A stretch of 64,000 nucleotides of DNA from Fulvimarina sp. (GTDB lineage: Bacteria > Pseudomonadota > Alphaproteobacteria > Rhizobiales > Rhizobiaceae): the NCBI GenBank assembly GCA_002700095.1, contig PACL01000009.1, forward strand, positions 1 through 64,000, written 5' to 3'. A program made the position numbers and the translations under genes. The notes under the pieces were generated by a model, which was not told where the DNA came from, did not search any database, and was given only the letters and a program-made list of their open reading frames with translations. Below, piece after piece: positions 8,997 to 17,697 of this stretch. Every line of letters starts with the position of its first letter. The first letter of the stretch is position 1.

Positions 8997-11225
8997 ATGA
9001 ACGAACACGTGATGAACGAGCCGATCGGCGAGACCCGCCTCGATCGGAATACCCAAGGCGTGATCGGCAAGGGCGTCGATCGCTACGAAGGCAAGCTAAA
9101 GGTGTCCGGCAAGGCGCCCTATGCCTATGAGCACCTGATCGGCGAGAATGTGGCCTACGGCTTCGTCGTGCCGGGCCCCGTGGGTCGCGCGAAGGTCCGC
9201 TCGATCGACACGTCGAAGGCGACGGCCGAGCCTGGCGTCCTTGCCGTCGTCACCGGCGACGGACTGCCGCGCTCCGCCGCCCAGCCGATGTCTCCCGCCG
9301 GCCAGACCATGGACGGCGAGATCTTCCACTACAACCAGCCGATCGCGCTGGTGGTGGCGGAAAGCTTCGAGATCGCCCGCCACGCTTCGCATCTCGTTGA
9401 AGTTGACTACGAGGAAATCGAAGGCCGCTACGAGATCGAGAGCCGGCGCGGCACCGGTCGTGCCACAGAGGAAGGGCCGATGGCCGCCGACACCAATCGC
9501 GGCGACTTCGAGAAAGCCTTCGCAACATCCGAAGTGCAGTTCGACGAAACCTATCGTACCCCGTCCTACCATTCGGCCGCGATGGAGCCGCACACCTCCG
9601 TCGCCAAGTGGGACGGCGACCAGCTGACCGTCTGGTCCTCCTGCCAGCTGCTCGAGACCAACGTCCAGCAGATCGCCAGCGGTGTCGGCGTCGACGTTTC
9701 CAAGGTCCGGCTGCTCAGCCCCTATATCGGCGGCGGCTTTGGCTCGAAGCTCGGCATTGGCCCGGACGCGGTGCTTGCCGCCCTCGGCGCCCGCGAGGCG
9801 GGACGTCCGGTGAAGCTCGCGCTCACCCGCCAGAACGTCTTCCAGACGACCTCGCGGCGCGGCGAGACGATCCAGCGGGTGCGCATCGGCGCGACGAAGG
9901 AGGGCAGGATCACCTGCTTCGCCCATGAGACGGAGACGCCGAATTCGGAAGGCGAGGGCTTCTTCGAACCCTCCGGCATTTCCAGCGTCTTTCTCTATCC
10001 CGGCGCCGACCGGCTGGTGACGCACCGGGTGATCACCTCCGATGTCCTGATGTGCTCGGCCGTCCGGGCGCCCGGCGAGGCGACCGGCATGCTCGCCACC
10101 GAAAGCGCGCTCGACGAGCTGGCCGATCGCTTCGGCATCGATCCGGTCGAGTTCCGCCGGATGAACGAGCCGGAGAAGGACCCGCAAGAGGACGTGCCGT
10201 TCTCCTCGCGCAAGCTCCTCGAATGCATCGACGTCGGGGCAAAGCGCTTCGGCTGGGCCGCCCGGCCGAAGACGCCGGGCTCGCGGCGTGAGGGCGAGTG
10301 GCTGATCGGCTACGGCATGGCGTCGGCCAGTCGCGCCAACTCGCTGATGAAGTCTTCGGCCGAGATCGAGATGACGCCTGACGGGCGCGCCACAGTGAAG
10401 ACCGCGATGACCGACATCGGCACCGGCACCTACACGATCCTCCAGCAGATCGCCGCGGAAATGCTCGGCATGCAGCTGGATCAGGTCGATGTCCTTCTCG
10501 GCGACACCACGCTGCCGTCCTCGTCCGGCTCGGGCGGCTCCTGGGGTGCGAATTCGGCCGGCTCGTCGGTCTATGTCGCGGCCGAGGCGGTCATTGGCGA
10601 ATTCGCCAAGCGCCTCGGCGTCGAGGCGGAGACGCTGACCCTGAAGGACGGCCACGCCATCGCCGGCAACCGCCAGATCCCGTTCACGGAGATCCTGAAC
10701 GGCGACACGATCCGGGTGGTCGGCACGATCAAGCCCGGCGAGACGTCCGAGAAGACCAACCAGGCAAGCTACGGCGCCCATTATGCCGAAGTCGCCGTCA
10801 ACGCCACGACCGGCGAGACCCGTGTTCGGCGTCTCCTCACCGTTGGCGCCGCGGGCCGCATCCTCAACGAGAAGACCGCCACGTCCCAGTGCTATGGCGG
10901 CCAGATCTGGGGCATCGGCTATGCGCTTGAAGAGGATCTCGTCGTCGATGCGCGCAACGGCCTGATCGTCAATCACGATCTCGCCGAATATCACGTGCCG
11001 GTCCATGCGGACGTGCCGAAGCTCGACGTCGTGCTCCTGGAAGAGCGGGACCGGCACGCCAGCCCGCTCGCCGGCAAGGGCATCGGCGAACTCGCCATCG
11101 CCGGCGTCGGCGCGGCGATCAACAACGCCATCTACAACGCCACAGGCGCGCGCATCCGGAGCTATCCGGTGACGATGGACAAGTTGCTGCCGCATCTGCC
11201 GGACGATGTCGGCGAGGCGGCTTGA
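8997..11225 (+). CDS. paoC: Aldehyde oxidoreductase molybdenum-binding subunit (PaoC-like)
   Basis: A 742-residue catalytic subunit of the xanthine-oxidase superfamily that binds the molybdenum cofactor, probably as the cytosine dinucleotide. Visible family motifs are IGGGFGSKLG, VRAPGEATGMLA and the C-terminal KGIGELAIAGVGAAINNAI containing the catalytic glutamate region (GIGE). The start at ATG 8997 follows GAAGGGAGC and the paoB stop by two bases; a longer reading from 8814 would overlap paoB. Aldehyde substrates are the family norm, but the physiological substrate cannot be read from sequence. No moco chaperone (paoD) follows; instead a terminator ends the operon. Confidence 0.88.
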   Translation: MNEHVMNEPIGETRLDRNTQGVIGKGVDRYEGKLKVSGKAPYAYEHLIGENVAYGFVVPGPVGRAKVRSIDTSKATAEPGVLAVVTGDGLPRSAAQPMSPAGQTMDGEIFHYNQPIALVVAESFEIARHASHLVEVDYEEIEGRYEIESRRGTGRATEEGPMAADTNRGDFEKAFATSEVQFDETYRTPSYHSAAMEPHTSVAKWDGDQLTVWSSCQLLETNVQQIASGVGVDVSKVRLLSPYIGGGFGSKLGIGPDAVLAALGAREAGRPVKLALTRQNVFQTTSRRGETIQRVRIGATKEGRITCFAHETETPNSEGEGFFEPSGISSVFLYPGADRLVTHRVITSDVLMCSAVRAPGEATGMLATESALDELADRFGIDPVEFRRMNEPEKDPQEDVPFSSRKLLECIDVGAKRFGWAARPKTPGSRREGEWLIGYGMASASRANSLMKSSAEIEMTPDGRATVKTAMTDIGTGTYTILQQIAAEMLGMQLDQVDVLLGDTTLPSSSGSGGSWGANSAGSSVYVAAEAVIGEFAKRLGVEAETLTLKDGHAIAGNRQIPFTEILNGDTIRVVGTIKPGETSEKTNQASYGAHYAEVAVNATTGETRVRRLLTVGAAGRILNEKTATSQCYGGQIWGIGYALEEDLVVDARNGLIVNHDLAEYHVPVHADVPKLDVVLLEERDRHASPLAGKGIGELAIAGVGAAINNAIYNATGARIRSYPVTMDKLLPHLPDDVGEAA

Positions 11226-11254
11226 GCCGCGTCGATAGCTAGCTTGAATGCGGG

Positions 11255-11284
11255 AAGGGCCAGCGTAAACGCTGGCCCTTCTTA
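11255..11284 (+). terminator. Terminator after paoABC
   Basis: A perfect 11-pair stem AAGGGCCAGCG / CGCTGGCCCTT with TAAA loop (11255-11280), then CTTAATTT. It lies 30 bases after the paoC stop. Confidence 0.8.
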
Positions 11285-11309
11285 ATTTGCGGCCGTGCGT
11301 GAGGGCACT

Positions 11310-12230
11310 TCAGGCGACTGTGTATTCCCCAGCCGTCGGCCAGACGCACTGGGCGGAGAGATCCGCATAGAACAAGTCAGCGAGGCGCTTCCGCTCGGCC
11401 TCGACCAGCGGTCCATCGATCGCCACGTCCCGGCAGCGGCCGTGCTGGCCGGCGGGGACGAGGTCGGGATTGGCGAGGACGTCGTCGAGGTCATGATCGA
11501 ACCAGCCGCGCGAGCCCATGTCGAAGAAGCTCTCGGCCGGCAGGCCGTCGGCGAGCAGCACGTCATGCTGGTCGAGTTCGACATGCCAATAGGTGACGGA
11601 CCGCATCGACGTGCGCTCGATCGTCGTGCCGTTGATCAGGTTCATGATCGGCACGAGAACCTCGACGCCGTTCTGGCGCACGAGGACCGGGTGGCCCGGC
11701 GACAGGAGGACGTCGCGCTCGGGCACACCGGCGCCAAATGCATCTGCACGAACCTTGATCGGCGCCATGTGAGCGTTTTCGCCCGAGCAGTCGAGCGTCC
11801 GTTTGCCGATCCAAATGATTTCGCGTTGGGAGCCGAAGGCCGTGACGGCGGTATCACCGACAGACAGCTTTTCGATTTCAATCGGTCCGCGCGATGTCTC
11901 GATTTGAGCGCCGCTGGTGAAGCAGAGGGCGTACTGGCCCGCTGAATAGTAAATCGTGGAGTACTGAGAGTAATAAGTTTGCGTAAACAGGTATCGCGTC
12001 CCTCCAATCTCTCCGATGATCCCGTATCCATCTGACGCAACGCCGAGATAATTATAGGTGGAGCCCTGGGCCGTGAAGGTCTCCGGATTGACATCCCCTA
12101 GCTGCACCAGGGAGTCTGTTCCACCATCGCTAACGTCCTCAACGTAACGGTTAAGAATCAGGGTCTCTGTCTCATTGGAACCATTCAGCCCAAAGCGAAA
12201 CGAAAATGTCCGACCAGCCACGCTGTCCAC
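11310..12230 (-). CDS. Hint-domain (hedgehog/intein-type) protein
   Basis: A 306-residue protein. Residues 1-100 are rich in Gly, Tyr, Ser and Thr and look like an adhesin or extracellular passenger end. From residue 103 (CFTSGAQIETSRGPIEIEKLSVGD) a Hint module runs to about 250, with the nucleophilic Cys at its start and LLSPGHPVLV as the later block. Bacterial Hint modules of this kind cut or rearrange the chain at the Cys. The start codon is GTG (12230, or 12221 with GAGGA at better spacing). The 5' third is clearly richer in A+T than its neighbours, suggesting horizontal acquisition. A decayed fragment of a paralog lies 400 bases upstream. Confidence 0.75.
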   Translation of the reverse strand: MDSVAGRTFSFRFGLNGSNETETLILNRYVEDVSDGGTDSLVQLGDVNPETFTAQGSTYNYLGVASDGYGIIGEIGGTRYLFTQTYYSQYSTIYYSAGQYALCFTSGAQIETSRGPIEIEKLSVGDTAVTAFGSQREIIWIGKRTLDCSGENAHMAPIKVRADAFGAGVPERDVLLSPGHPVLVRQNGVEVLVPIMNLINGTTIERTSMRSVTYWHVELDQHDVLLADGLPAESFFDMGSRGWFDHDLDDVLANPDLVPAGQHGRCRDVAIDGPLVEAERKRLADLFYADLSAQCVWPTAGEYTVA

Positions 12231-12630
12231 TCCTCGATCAACAATATTGCAGGAAGCTCCTCCAGAAAGGCGCTTGCCGAGACACGAAACCGGTGTTGGA
12301 GCTGACGACTTCGAGGGCGCTGATCCGCATCCGCCGCCAATTGTCGGCCGTCATCGTCTCGCCAACGGCACGACGATTCTCAAGTTTCAGAAACCTTAAC
12401 CCTCTCAAATATTCACCAAATCGATTCTCTTTGCAACGATCACCGCGGGGACGATATCGCTGTTTTCCACCGACCCTGACGAACGGAGCCGGTCCATTGC
12501 ACGTTTCGGTAGGCGCTGTGTCTCTTCGGCATCCCGGCTTCCGGGTCGATTGATCCCCGGTGCGTTCCAGCGGATTGGGAGAGAATCATCCCTCCGATCC
12601 GCATGAGATGACGACCAGCTCTCGCAATTT
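12231..12630. other. 400-base region upstream of the Hint gene, no gene recognised
   Basis: A locally A+T-richer stretch, especially 12380-12440. No open frame with a credible start and family was seen. It presumably contains the Hint gene promoter and further unrecognisable remains of the duplicated DNA next to it. Confidence 0.35.
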
Positions 12631-12770
12631 GTTCGACGAACCAGCCGCGCAAACCCGTGTCGAAAAGCTCTCGGCCCGAAGGCCGCCGGCGAGCACGTCG
12701 CGCCTGGGTACACCGGCGCCGAAGGCGTTCGCGCGCGCACCAGCGGGTGCCATGCGGGCGTTCTCGCCAT
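12631..12770 (-). pseudogene. Remnant of a second Hint-domain gene
   Basis: This 140-base stretch aligns by eye with the intact Hint gene in two blocks: 12631-12698 with about 11494-11564, and the following bases with about 11710-11785. The two blocks are joined at ACGTC, which occurs at both ends of the missing 150 bases (11560 and 11710) of the intact gene, so an internal deletion between short direct repeats is likely. A one-base loss (GAAAAGC for GAAGAAGC) shifts the frame. It cannot encode a functional Hint protein. Confidence 0.72.
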
Positions 12771-12907
12771 TGCGGCGCCATCAAAGCATCAAAGCAGGCA
12801 AACCTGACGGGCCGACGCCGACCGTTTCCGGAGCGCAGCGTTAATGCCGCGTGGCGAAACCCACTCGATGTGACGGCCGGATACACGTTCCGCCACAACT
12901 ACCGCGC

Positions 12908-13064
12908 CCGCCCCGCCAGCACCGCGAGCGCCGCGGCGGGCGCTGGGCGCCAGACCGCGTCGCAGCTCGGCCGGGCAGTCGAAGAGGTCCGGGACGTCGA
13001 CGATGCCGAGGTCCAGCCTTGCGGCGAGGCGCCGCAGCACCGGACGCCCCGTGCCGGCGACGAC
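12908..13064 (-). pseudogene. Truncated copy of the mfnF 3' end
   Basis: On the minus strand this reads LRRLAARLDLGIVD and then PDLFDCPAELR, matching the C-terminus of the intact mfnF-like protein (LRRLAARLDRGIVD, PDLFDCPAELR). The nucleotide match spans roughly 160 bases (13640-13800 in the intact gene) and ends abruptly on both sides. Frame is lost toward the 3' end. With the intact copy it flanks the acetyltransferase gene as a direct repeat. Confidence 0.8.
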
Positions 13065-13092
13065 GCGCCGGCTCTCGTCATTTCATGTGCTC

Positions 13093-13632
13093 TCAGCCGA
13101 GCCGCTTTTCGAAGTGGAAACGGCGGATGCCGCCGCCGACCGTCTTGTTGCTGGCGGTTTCGGCGATCTCCTCGCGGACGAGGTCGAATCCGGCCGACGA
13201 ATAGAGCCCGAGCGCCGCCTGCTGCAGTTCGGAAGTGCTGAGGACGAGCTTTTCGTACCCCCTCGAGGCAGCCTGGCGTTCAGCATCCAGAAGCATTTGC
13301 CTTGCGAGGCCCCGTCTTTGAAAATCGGGTGCGACATACATGCGGCGCAGCTCGATATGGGCGGCATCTTGTGGCTCCAGCCCGTACATGCCGCGCAAGG
13401 CGTCGCCTGCGACAGCCAGCCGGAACAACCCGCCGGCCCTCGCATAGTAGTCGTCGATCCGGTCGATTTCTTCCTCGAGTGATCTCGCGATGTAGGCTTC
13501 GAACGTGTCGTGGCGATCAGCCGGAGCCAACGCCCGGTTGATGGCAATGAACAAAACACGGACGTCCTCGGCATATTGGGCCGAGAAGGGAACGATCGCG
13601 GTGGCTTTTCCGCCACCCACCGAGTCGCTCAT
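13093..13632 (-). CDS. GNAT-family N-acetyltransferase
   Basis: A 179-residue protein with the acetyl-CoA-binding signature of the GNAT fold (ELRRMYVAPDFQRRGLARQML, about residues 103-123) and the later ALGLYSSAGFDLV block. Substrate is unknown. ATG 13632 lies four bases downstream of the mfnF stop on the same strand, so it would be expressed with mfnF. The gene is flanked by a direct repeat of the mfnF 3' end, suggesting it arrived by insertion or duplication. Nothing links its chemistry to C1 metabolism. Confidence 0.8.
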   Translation of the reverse strand: MSDSVGGGKATAIVPFSAQYAEDVRVLFIAINRALAPADRHDTFEAYIARSLEEEIDRIDDYYARAGGLFRLAVAGDALRGMYGLEPQDAAHIELRRMYVAPDFQRRGLARQMLLDAERQAASRGYEKLVLSTSELQQAALGLYSSAGFDLVREEIAETASNKTVGGGIRRFHFEKRLG

Positions 13633-13636
13633 CGTC

Positions 13637-14665
13637 TCACCGCCCCGCCAGAACCGCCAGCGCCGCCGCGGGCGCCGCCCGGCAGACCGCGTCGCGCAGC
13701 TCGGCCGGGCAGTCGAAGAGGTCGGGGAAGTCGACGATGCCGCGGTCCAGTCTCGCCGCCAGGCGCCGAAGTACCGGCCGCCCGGTTCCGGCGACGACCA
13801 CCGGAGCGTCTTCCGATATGTCCTCGCGCGAGAGAACCAGCAGCACCGCGTCGTGGATCTTACGCAGCTGTTCCTCGGCAAAGCCGTGGGCGAGCCATTC
13901 CCAGGCGCCGTCGGTGCCGTCCTCGGCGTCGAGGCCGATCATCCGGGCGAGGCGTCGCCGCGAGGCTTCGACGCTCTTCTCCTGGCCGTCGGCGGCGGGA
14001 TAGAGATCGTCAGCTTCGTCCAAAATGCCGACGATCCGCTGGACGTCCGCCATGGTGGCGAAGAACTCGTTCATCACCGGCACGCTGCGCCCGGCGAAGG
14101 AGGCCCGGCTCGCCACCGCCATCAACGGTGTGCGGGTATAGCCCTGATAGACCAGTTCGCCGCAGGCGAGGCGGGCGTTGTCGCTGGCCCCGACCGACTT
14201 CACCATGCCGCCTGCGACGGGCAGGATGTCGGTGGTCGTCGAGCCCATGTCGATGAACACCGCCTCTTCGATGTTCGCCGCCGCGAGCGCGGCGCTCGCA
14301 TGCCAGTTGGCCGAGGCGATCTCGTTCGCATGGGAGCGCGCGTCGCCCGGCGCCAGGAACCCCGCCGCGCCGCCATAGAGCGAAACGTCCCCCGACAACT
14401 TCTCGGCAAACAGCCGCGCCAGCGTCTCGACGCCTTCGCGGCGCGAGGCGAAGACGTCGGAGAGTTCACCCGTCATGGTGACGGCGTGGCGGTCGACCGC
14501 GTCGCGATCGACGGCATCGAGGATCCGCCGCAGGCCGCTCTCCAGATGTTCGAGGCCCTGCCAGATCGGCGTCGGCTCCTGGAAGACCCGCAGGATGCGG
14601 TCGCCGTCGGCGAGCGCCGCCTTCAGATGCGCCCCGCCGACGTCCCAGCCCAATGTTCTCGTCAT
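13637..14665 (-). CDS. mfnF: Hydantoinase/oxoprolinase-family protein, probable MfnF of methylofuran synthesis
   Basis: A 342-residue protein of the ASKHA fold: DVGGAHLKAAL near the N-terminus (phosphate-1 loop), FIDMGSTTTDILPV (phosphate-2 loop) and APVVVAGTGRPVLRRLAARL toward the end. In archaea MfnF of this family joins tyramine to the furan diphosphate. Tetrahydromethanopterin-using methylotrophs carry the ortholog in the cofactor cluster. The start at 14665 (MTRTLGWDVGG) is preferred to 14683 because the nucleotide-binding fold begins there. The promoter region is shared with the divergent HisA-like gene. Reaction assigned from family and neighbourhood. Confidence 0.8.
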   Translation of the reverse strand: MTRTLGWDVGGAHLKAALADGDRILRVFQEPTPIWQGLEHLESGLRRILDAVDRDAVDRHAVTMTGELSDVFASRREGVETLARLFAEKLSGDVSLYGGAAGFLAPGDARSHANEIASANWHASAALAAANIEEAVFIDMGSTTTDILPVAGGMVKSVGASDNARLACGELVYQGYTRTPLMAVASRASFAGRSVPVMNEFFATMADVQRIVGILDEADDLYPAADGQEKSVEASRRRLARMIGLDAEDGTDGAWEWLAHGFAEEQLRKIHDAVLLVLSREDISEDAPVVVAGTGRPVLRRLAARLDRGIVDFPDLFDCPAELRDAVCRAAPAAALAVLAGR

Positions 14666-14826
14666 GCCGTCATCGTCTCGCATTCGTCGTCTTGCACGCC
14701 TGCCGCAGCGACCCGAGGGCGGCGTGCGGGTGGCCCGGGTCGGGGCATTCCCTCAGAACGCTCTTGGTTCGCCCGCCCGGCTCGGCCTATATGACCATCG
14801 AAGGCGGTCCGGTCTCAAGGTCGAAG

Positions 14827-15633
14827 ATGCAAGTCGTTCCCGTGCTCGACATCAAGAACGCGCTGGTCGTGCGCGGCGTCATGGGCGATCGGGCGAGCTA
14901 CCGGCCGATCGTCACACCGCTTTCGCCGGGCCCCGAGCCGCTCCCCGTGGCGCGCGGACTGATGGCGCTGCATCCGTTCGAGGCCCTCTATATCGCCGAT
15001 CTCGACGCGATCGAGGGCTTGGCGGGCAGCGAGGCGGGCGAGGGGGGACCGGCAGATGACCGCCCATCGTGCGGCGACGCGGCAGGCGCCCCCGCCACCC
15101 GCCGACGGCGGGGCGAGCCCGATGCGGCGCTGGTCGAGCGGCTGCTCGCCGCCCATCCCGGCGTGACCCTGTGGCTCGACGCCGGCGTCACCAATCTCGG
15201 CGAGGCGATGCGGATCGCCGCGATGCCCGGCACAAGGGTCGTCGTCGGCAGCGAATCGATCGACGCCGCGCCGAGCCTGCGCAACCTTTCCGGCAGCGCC
15301 GACTTCGCGCTCTCCCTCGACTTTCGCGGCGAGACGTTCCTCGGGCCGGCGGAAATCCTCGCCGACGACAGCCTCTGGCCGCAGACCCTGATCGTCATGA
15401 CCCTCGCCAAGGTCGGCAGCGGCGCCGGCCCCGATCTCGAGCGGCTGCAGGCGGTGAAGGCGCGGGCAGGGGACCGCCGCATCTTCGCCGCCGGCGGCGT
15501 GCGCGGTCCGGCCGACCTCGAAACCCTCGCCGCCATGGGCATCTCCGGCGCGCTGGTGGCAACGGCCCTCCCCGACGGCCGGATCACCGCCGCCGACCTC
15601 GCCGCCCTCGACACCCCCGCGATGCGCCGCTGA
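14827..15633 (+). CDS. HisA/HisF-like protein of the C1-cofactor group
   Basis: A 268-residue TIM-barrel protein opening MQVVPVLDIKNALVVRGVMGDR, the HisA-type beginning with the VVRG phosphate-loop region. Later it shows LWLDAGVTN, VVVGSESID and FAAGGVRGPADLE. This subgroup occurs in methanogens and methylotrophs alongside tetrahydromethanopterin genes and is distinct from true histidine-pathway HisA; the reaction is not established. A low-similarity, arginine- and glycine-rich loop (about residues 68-100) is longer than in HisA. The ATG at 14827 is preferred; 14791 is an alternative. Divergent from mfnF. Confidence 0.72.
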   Translation: MQVVPVLDIKNALVVRGVMGDRASYRPIVTPLSPGPEPLPVARGLMALHPFEALYIADLDAIEGLAGSEAGEGGPADDRPSCGDAAGAPATRRRRGEPDAALVERLLAAHPGVTLWLDAGVTNLGEAMRIAAMPGTRVVVGSESIDAAPSLRNLSGSADFALSLDFRGETFLGPAEILADDSLWPQTLIVMTLAKVGSGAGPDLERLQAVKARAGDRRIFAAGGVRGPADLETLAAMGISGALVATALPDGRITAADLAALDTPAMRR

Positions 15634-15752
15634 GAGGCCCGGCCACGAACCGCCACCGCCCGCGCCGATCCGCCGAGAGCCCCATTCCTGCCCCCGATCC
15701 CGATGATTTTTCGCGTGCCGCGCCGCCCGCCTTATGCTATCGCACCCCGCGG

Positions 15753-15827
15753 GCCGGCGTAGCACAGCGGTAGTGCAGCGGTTTTGTAAACCGAAGGTCG
15801 GGAGTTCGATCCTCTCCGCCGGCACCA
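15753..15827 (+). tRNA. tRNA-Thr (anticodon TGT)
   Basis: A full cloverleaf: acceptor GCCGGCG pairs with CGCCGGC, D-loop AGCGGTAG, anticodon loop TTTGTAA giving TGT, T-loop TTCGATC. The CCA end is genome-encoded (15825-15827). The minus-strand A/C-rich flanks contain no integrase or attachment repeat. Confidence 0.95.
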
Positions 15828-16009
15828 TTCGAAACAGCCACTTCGTGGCGCTTCGGCGACAGTGCCTCTTCGGCAGCTCGTGGCCCGTTCAGTGACCGTC
15901 AAGTGCACCAGGAAGAACCCTTCCGACCCATCCTTCTCCCGCCATCCGTTCATGTTAGCGGCAGCTCAGCGCGCGTTCCCGATCGGGATCGGCAATTGCG
16001 GAGGTGACG

Positions 16010-16519
16010 ATGAGCGCGACTGCGGCGAACGTACATGGCCGCGGACGGGCGCCGGTCAGCCCGATCGATCGGGGCCTGTCGCTGGCGGCGCTGGCCCTGC
16101 TCTGCGTCGTGCTCGTGGCGATCGGCCGCGGACACGCCCACTGGGCGCAGGCGCCGACGCTGGTCTGGGCACATCTGCTGACGATCGTCTGCGCGCTGGC
16201 GCTGACGGTGGTCCAGCTCTGGCGCCCGAAGGGCGGCTCCACCCACCGGGCCATCGGCCGGATATGGGTGACGCTGATGTTTGCGACGGCGCTGACCACC
16301 CTCTTCATCGTCGGCGCGGAGGATGGCGGCTACAGCATCCTGCATGTCCTGTCGGTCTGGGTGATCATCCAGGTGCCGATGATCGCGATCTCGGCGCGAA
16401 AGCGGCAGATCGACCGCCACCAGCGGTCGGCCCGGGCCATGGTGGTCGGCTCCCTTCTGATCGCCGGCTTCTTCACGTTTCCCTTCCACCGCCTGCTCGG
16501 GACGTGGCTCTTCGGCTAG
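16010..16519 (+). CDS. DUF2306-type four-helix membrane protein
   Basis: A 169-residue integral membrane protein with about four hydrophobic helices (starting near LAALALLCVVLVAIG, LLTIVCALALTVVQL, VTLMFATALTTLFIV, MVVGSLLIAGFFTF). Motifs HRAIGRIWV and the overall size match the DUF2306 family, whose role is unknown. ATG 16010 has GGAGGTG five bases upstream, better spaced than the GTG at 16004. Confidence 0.75.
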   Translation: MSATAANVHGRGRAPVSPIDRGLSLAALALLCVVLVAIGRGHAHWAQAPTLVWAHLLTIVCALALTVVQLWRPKGGSTHRAIGRIWVTLMFATALTTLFIVGAEDGGYSILHVLSVWVIIQVPMIAISARKRQIDRHQRSARAMVVGSLLIAGFFTFPFHRLLGTWLFG

Positions 16520-16615
16520 AGCCTGATCCCGAAAAGACGTCGCGGCGGCCGTGGGGACGGCTTTTTCGCGCGTGCGCCCTATATGCCGGGGACAAGCAAC
16601 GGCGAAAGAGAACCA

Positions 16616-16816
16616 ATGGCCAAGGAACACAGCTCCGTTTTCCAAGCTCGTGCGGATGACGCTGACCAGGCAATGAGGGCGGCCAGCCTCGTCTCGGTGA
16701 AAGGCCGGTTCGAGAGCGCCCGCGATGCATGGCAGGGCCTTGCCGACGGCGCCCGGGACCGCGAGGGCGAAGAGGTCAGAATGGCCACGTCGAAGGCAAA
16801 AGCCTCGAACGTTTGA
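16616..16816 (+). CDS. Small charged helical protein
   Basis: A 66-residue protein (MAKEHSSVFQARADDADQAM...). The pattern with repeated Ala, a central SVKGRFESARDAWQGLAD and charged ends resembles the short cytosolic helical-hairpin proteins common in rhizobia that carry an ARxAWxxLAD-like block; none has a known function. The start has AAAGAG upstream. Base composition is compatible with coding but the strand is not certain, so this is a moderate-confidence call. Confidence 0.5.
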   Translation: MAKEHSSVFQARADDADQAMRAASLVSVKGRFESARDAWQGLADGARDREGEEVRMATSKAKASNV

Positions 16817-17071
16817 TCGGTCCCTCGGATCGAACGGGTCACCCGATTGCCGGCCGAGGGTTCCACGTCGAAGGGGTCCGGCAGCATTTCAGGGCTCCGT
16901 GACGGCCCGGCACGCAGGCGCAGCTTTGCCTCGCAAAGACCATGCACCGTCGCCCCCGATGCGGGAAGGTCGCCGACGACCGTCGCCACTCGCGGGTTCC
17001 GGCCACCGCGCCGTTCTCGTCGGCCCGCCGAACCGGCGGCCGCCATCCGGAGACGGCGGCCGCGATGGCGC

Positions 17072-17587
17072 TCAGGCCGCCGATTGTCGGCGGGGAAGCT
17101 TCCAGTTCGGCCGCACGAAGTGGCAGGTGTAGCCGTTCGGGATGCGTTCCAGATAGTCCTGGTGCTCGGGCTCGGCCTCCCAGAAGGCGCCGGCTTCCGC
17201 CACCTCGGTGACCACCTTGCCGGGCCAGATGCCGGAGGCGTCGACGTCGGCGATGGTCTCCTCGGCGACACGCTTCTGCTCGTCGCTGGTGTAGTAGATC
17301 GCCGAGCGATAGCTGAGGCCGCGATCGTTGCCCTGGCGGTTCGGCGTCGACGGGTCGTGGATCTGGAAGAAGAATTCGAGCAGGTCGCGGAAGCTCGTCT
17401 TCTCGGGATCGTAGACGATCTCGATCGCCTCGGCATGGGTGCCGTGGTCGCGATAGGTGGCGTTCTCGACGTCGCCGCCGGAATAGCCGACCCGCGTCGC
17501 GACGACGCCCGGCATCCGCCGGATCAGTTGCTGCATGCCCCAGAAGCAGCCGCCGGCGAGGATGGCGCGTTCGGTCTTGTCAGTCAT
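17072..17587 (-). CDS. msrA: Peptide-methionine (S)-S-oxide reductase
   Basis: A 171-residue MsrA. The catalytic Cys is in [14 protein letters not shown], followed by the family blocks [19 protein letters not shown] and [15 protein letters not shown], and [24 protein letters not shown]. It repairs oxidised methionine in proteins. The second Cys of the resolving pair in the C-terminal region (YTCHF) is present. No MsrB gene lies next to it. Confidence 0.93.
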   Translation of the reverse strand: MTDKTERAILAGGCFWGMQQLIRRMPGVVATRVGYSGGDVENATYRDHGTHAEAIEIVYDPEKTSFRDLLEFFFQIHDPSTPNRQGNDRGLSYRSAIYYTSDEQKRVAEETIADVDASGIWPGKVVTEVAEAGAFWEAEPEHQDYLERIPNGYTCHFVRPNWKLPRRQSAA

Positions 17588-17697
17588 GGCTGAGCCTCAT
17601 GGTTGGGATGCGGCTTCATGTGTCGTCGCGGCCGCCGATCTTCAACGCCTCGGCTCACGACCCTTGCCAGATATCCGCGCCGAACGCCGCCACCCGT

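Noticed and set aside
15753-16009. Integration site at tRNA-Thr
   Set aside because: No direct repeat of the tRNA 3' end, integrase gene or phage-like gene nearby.
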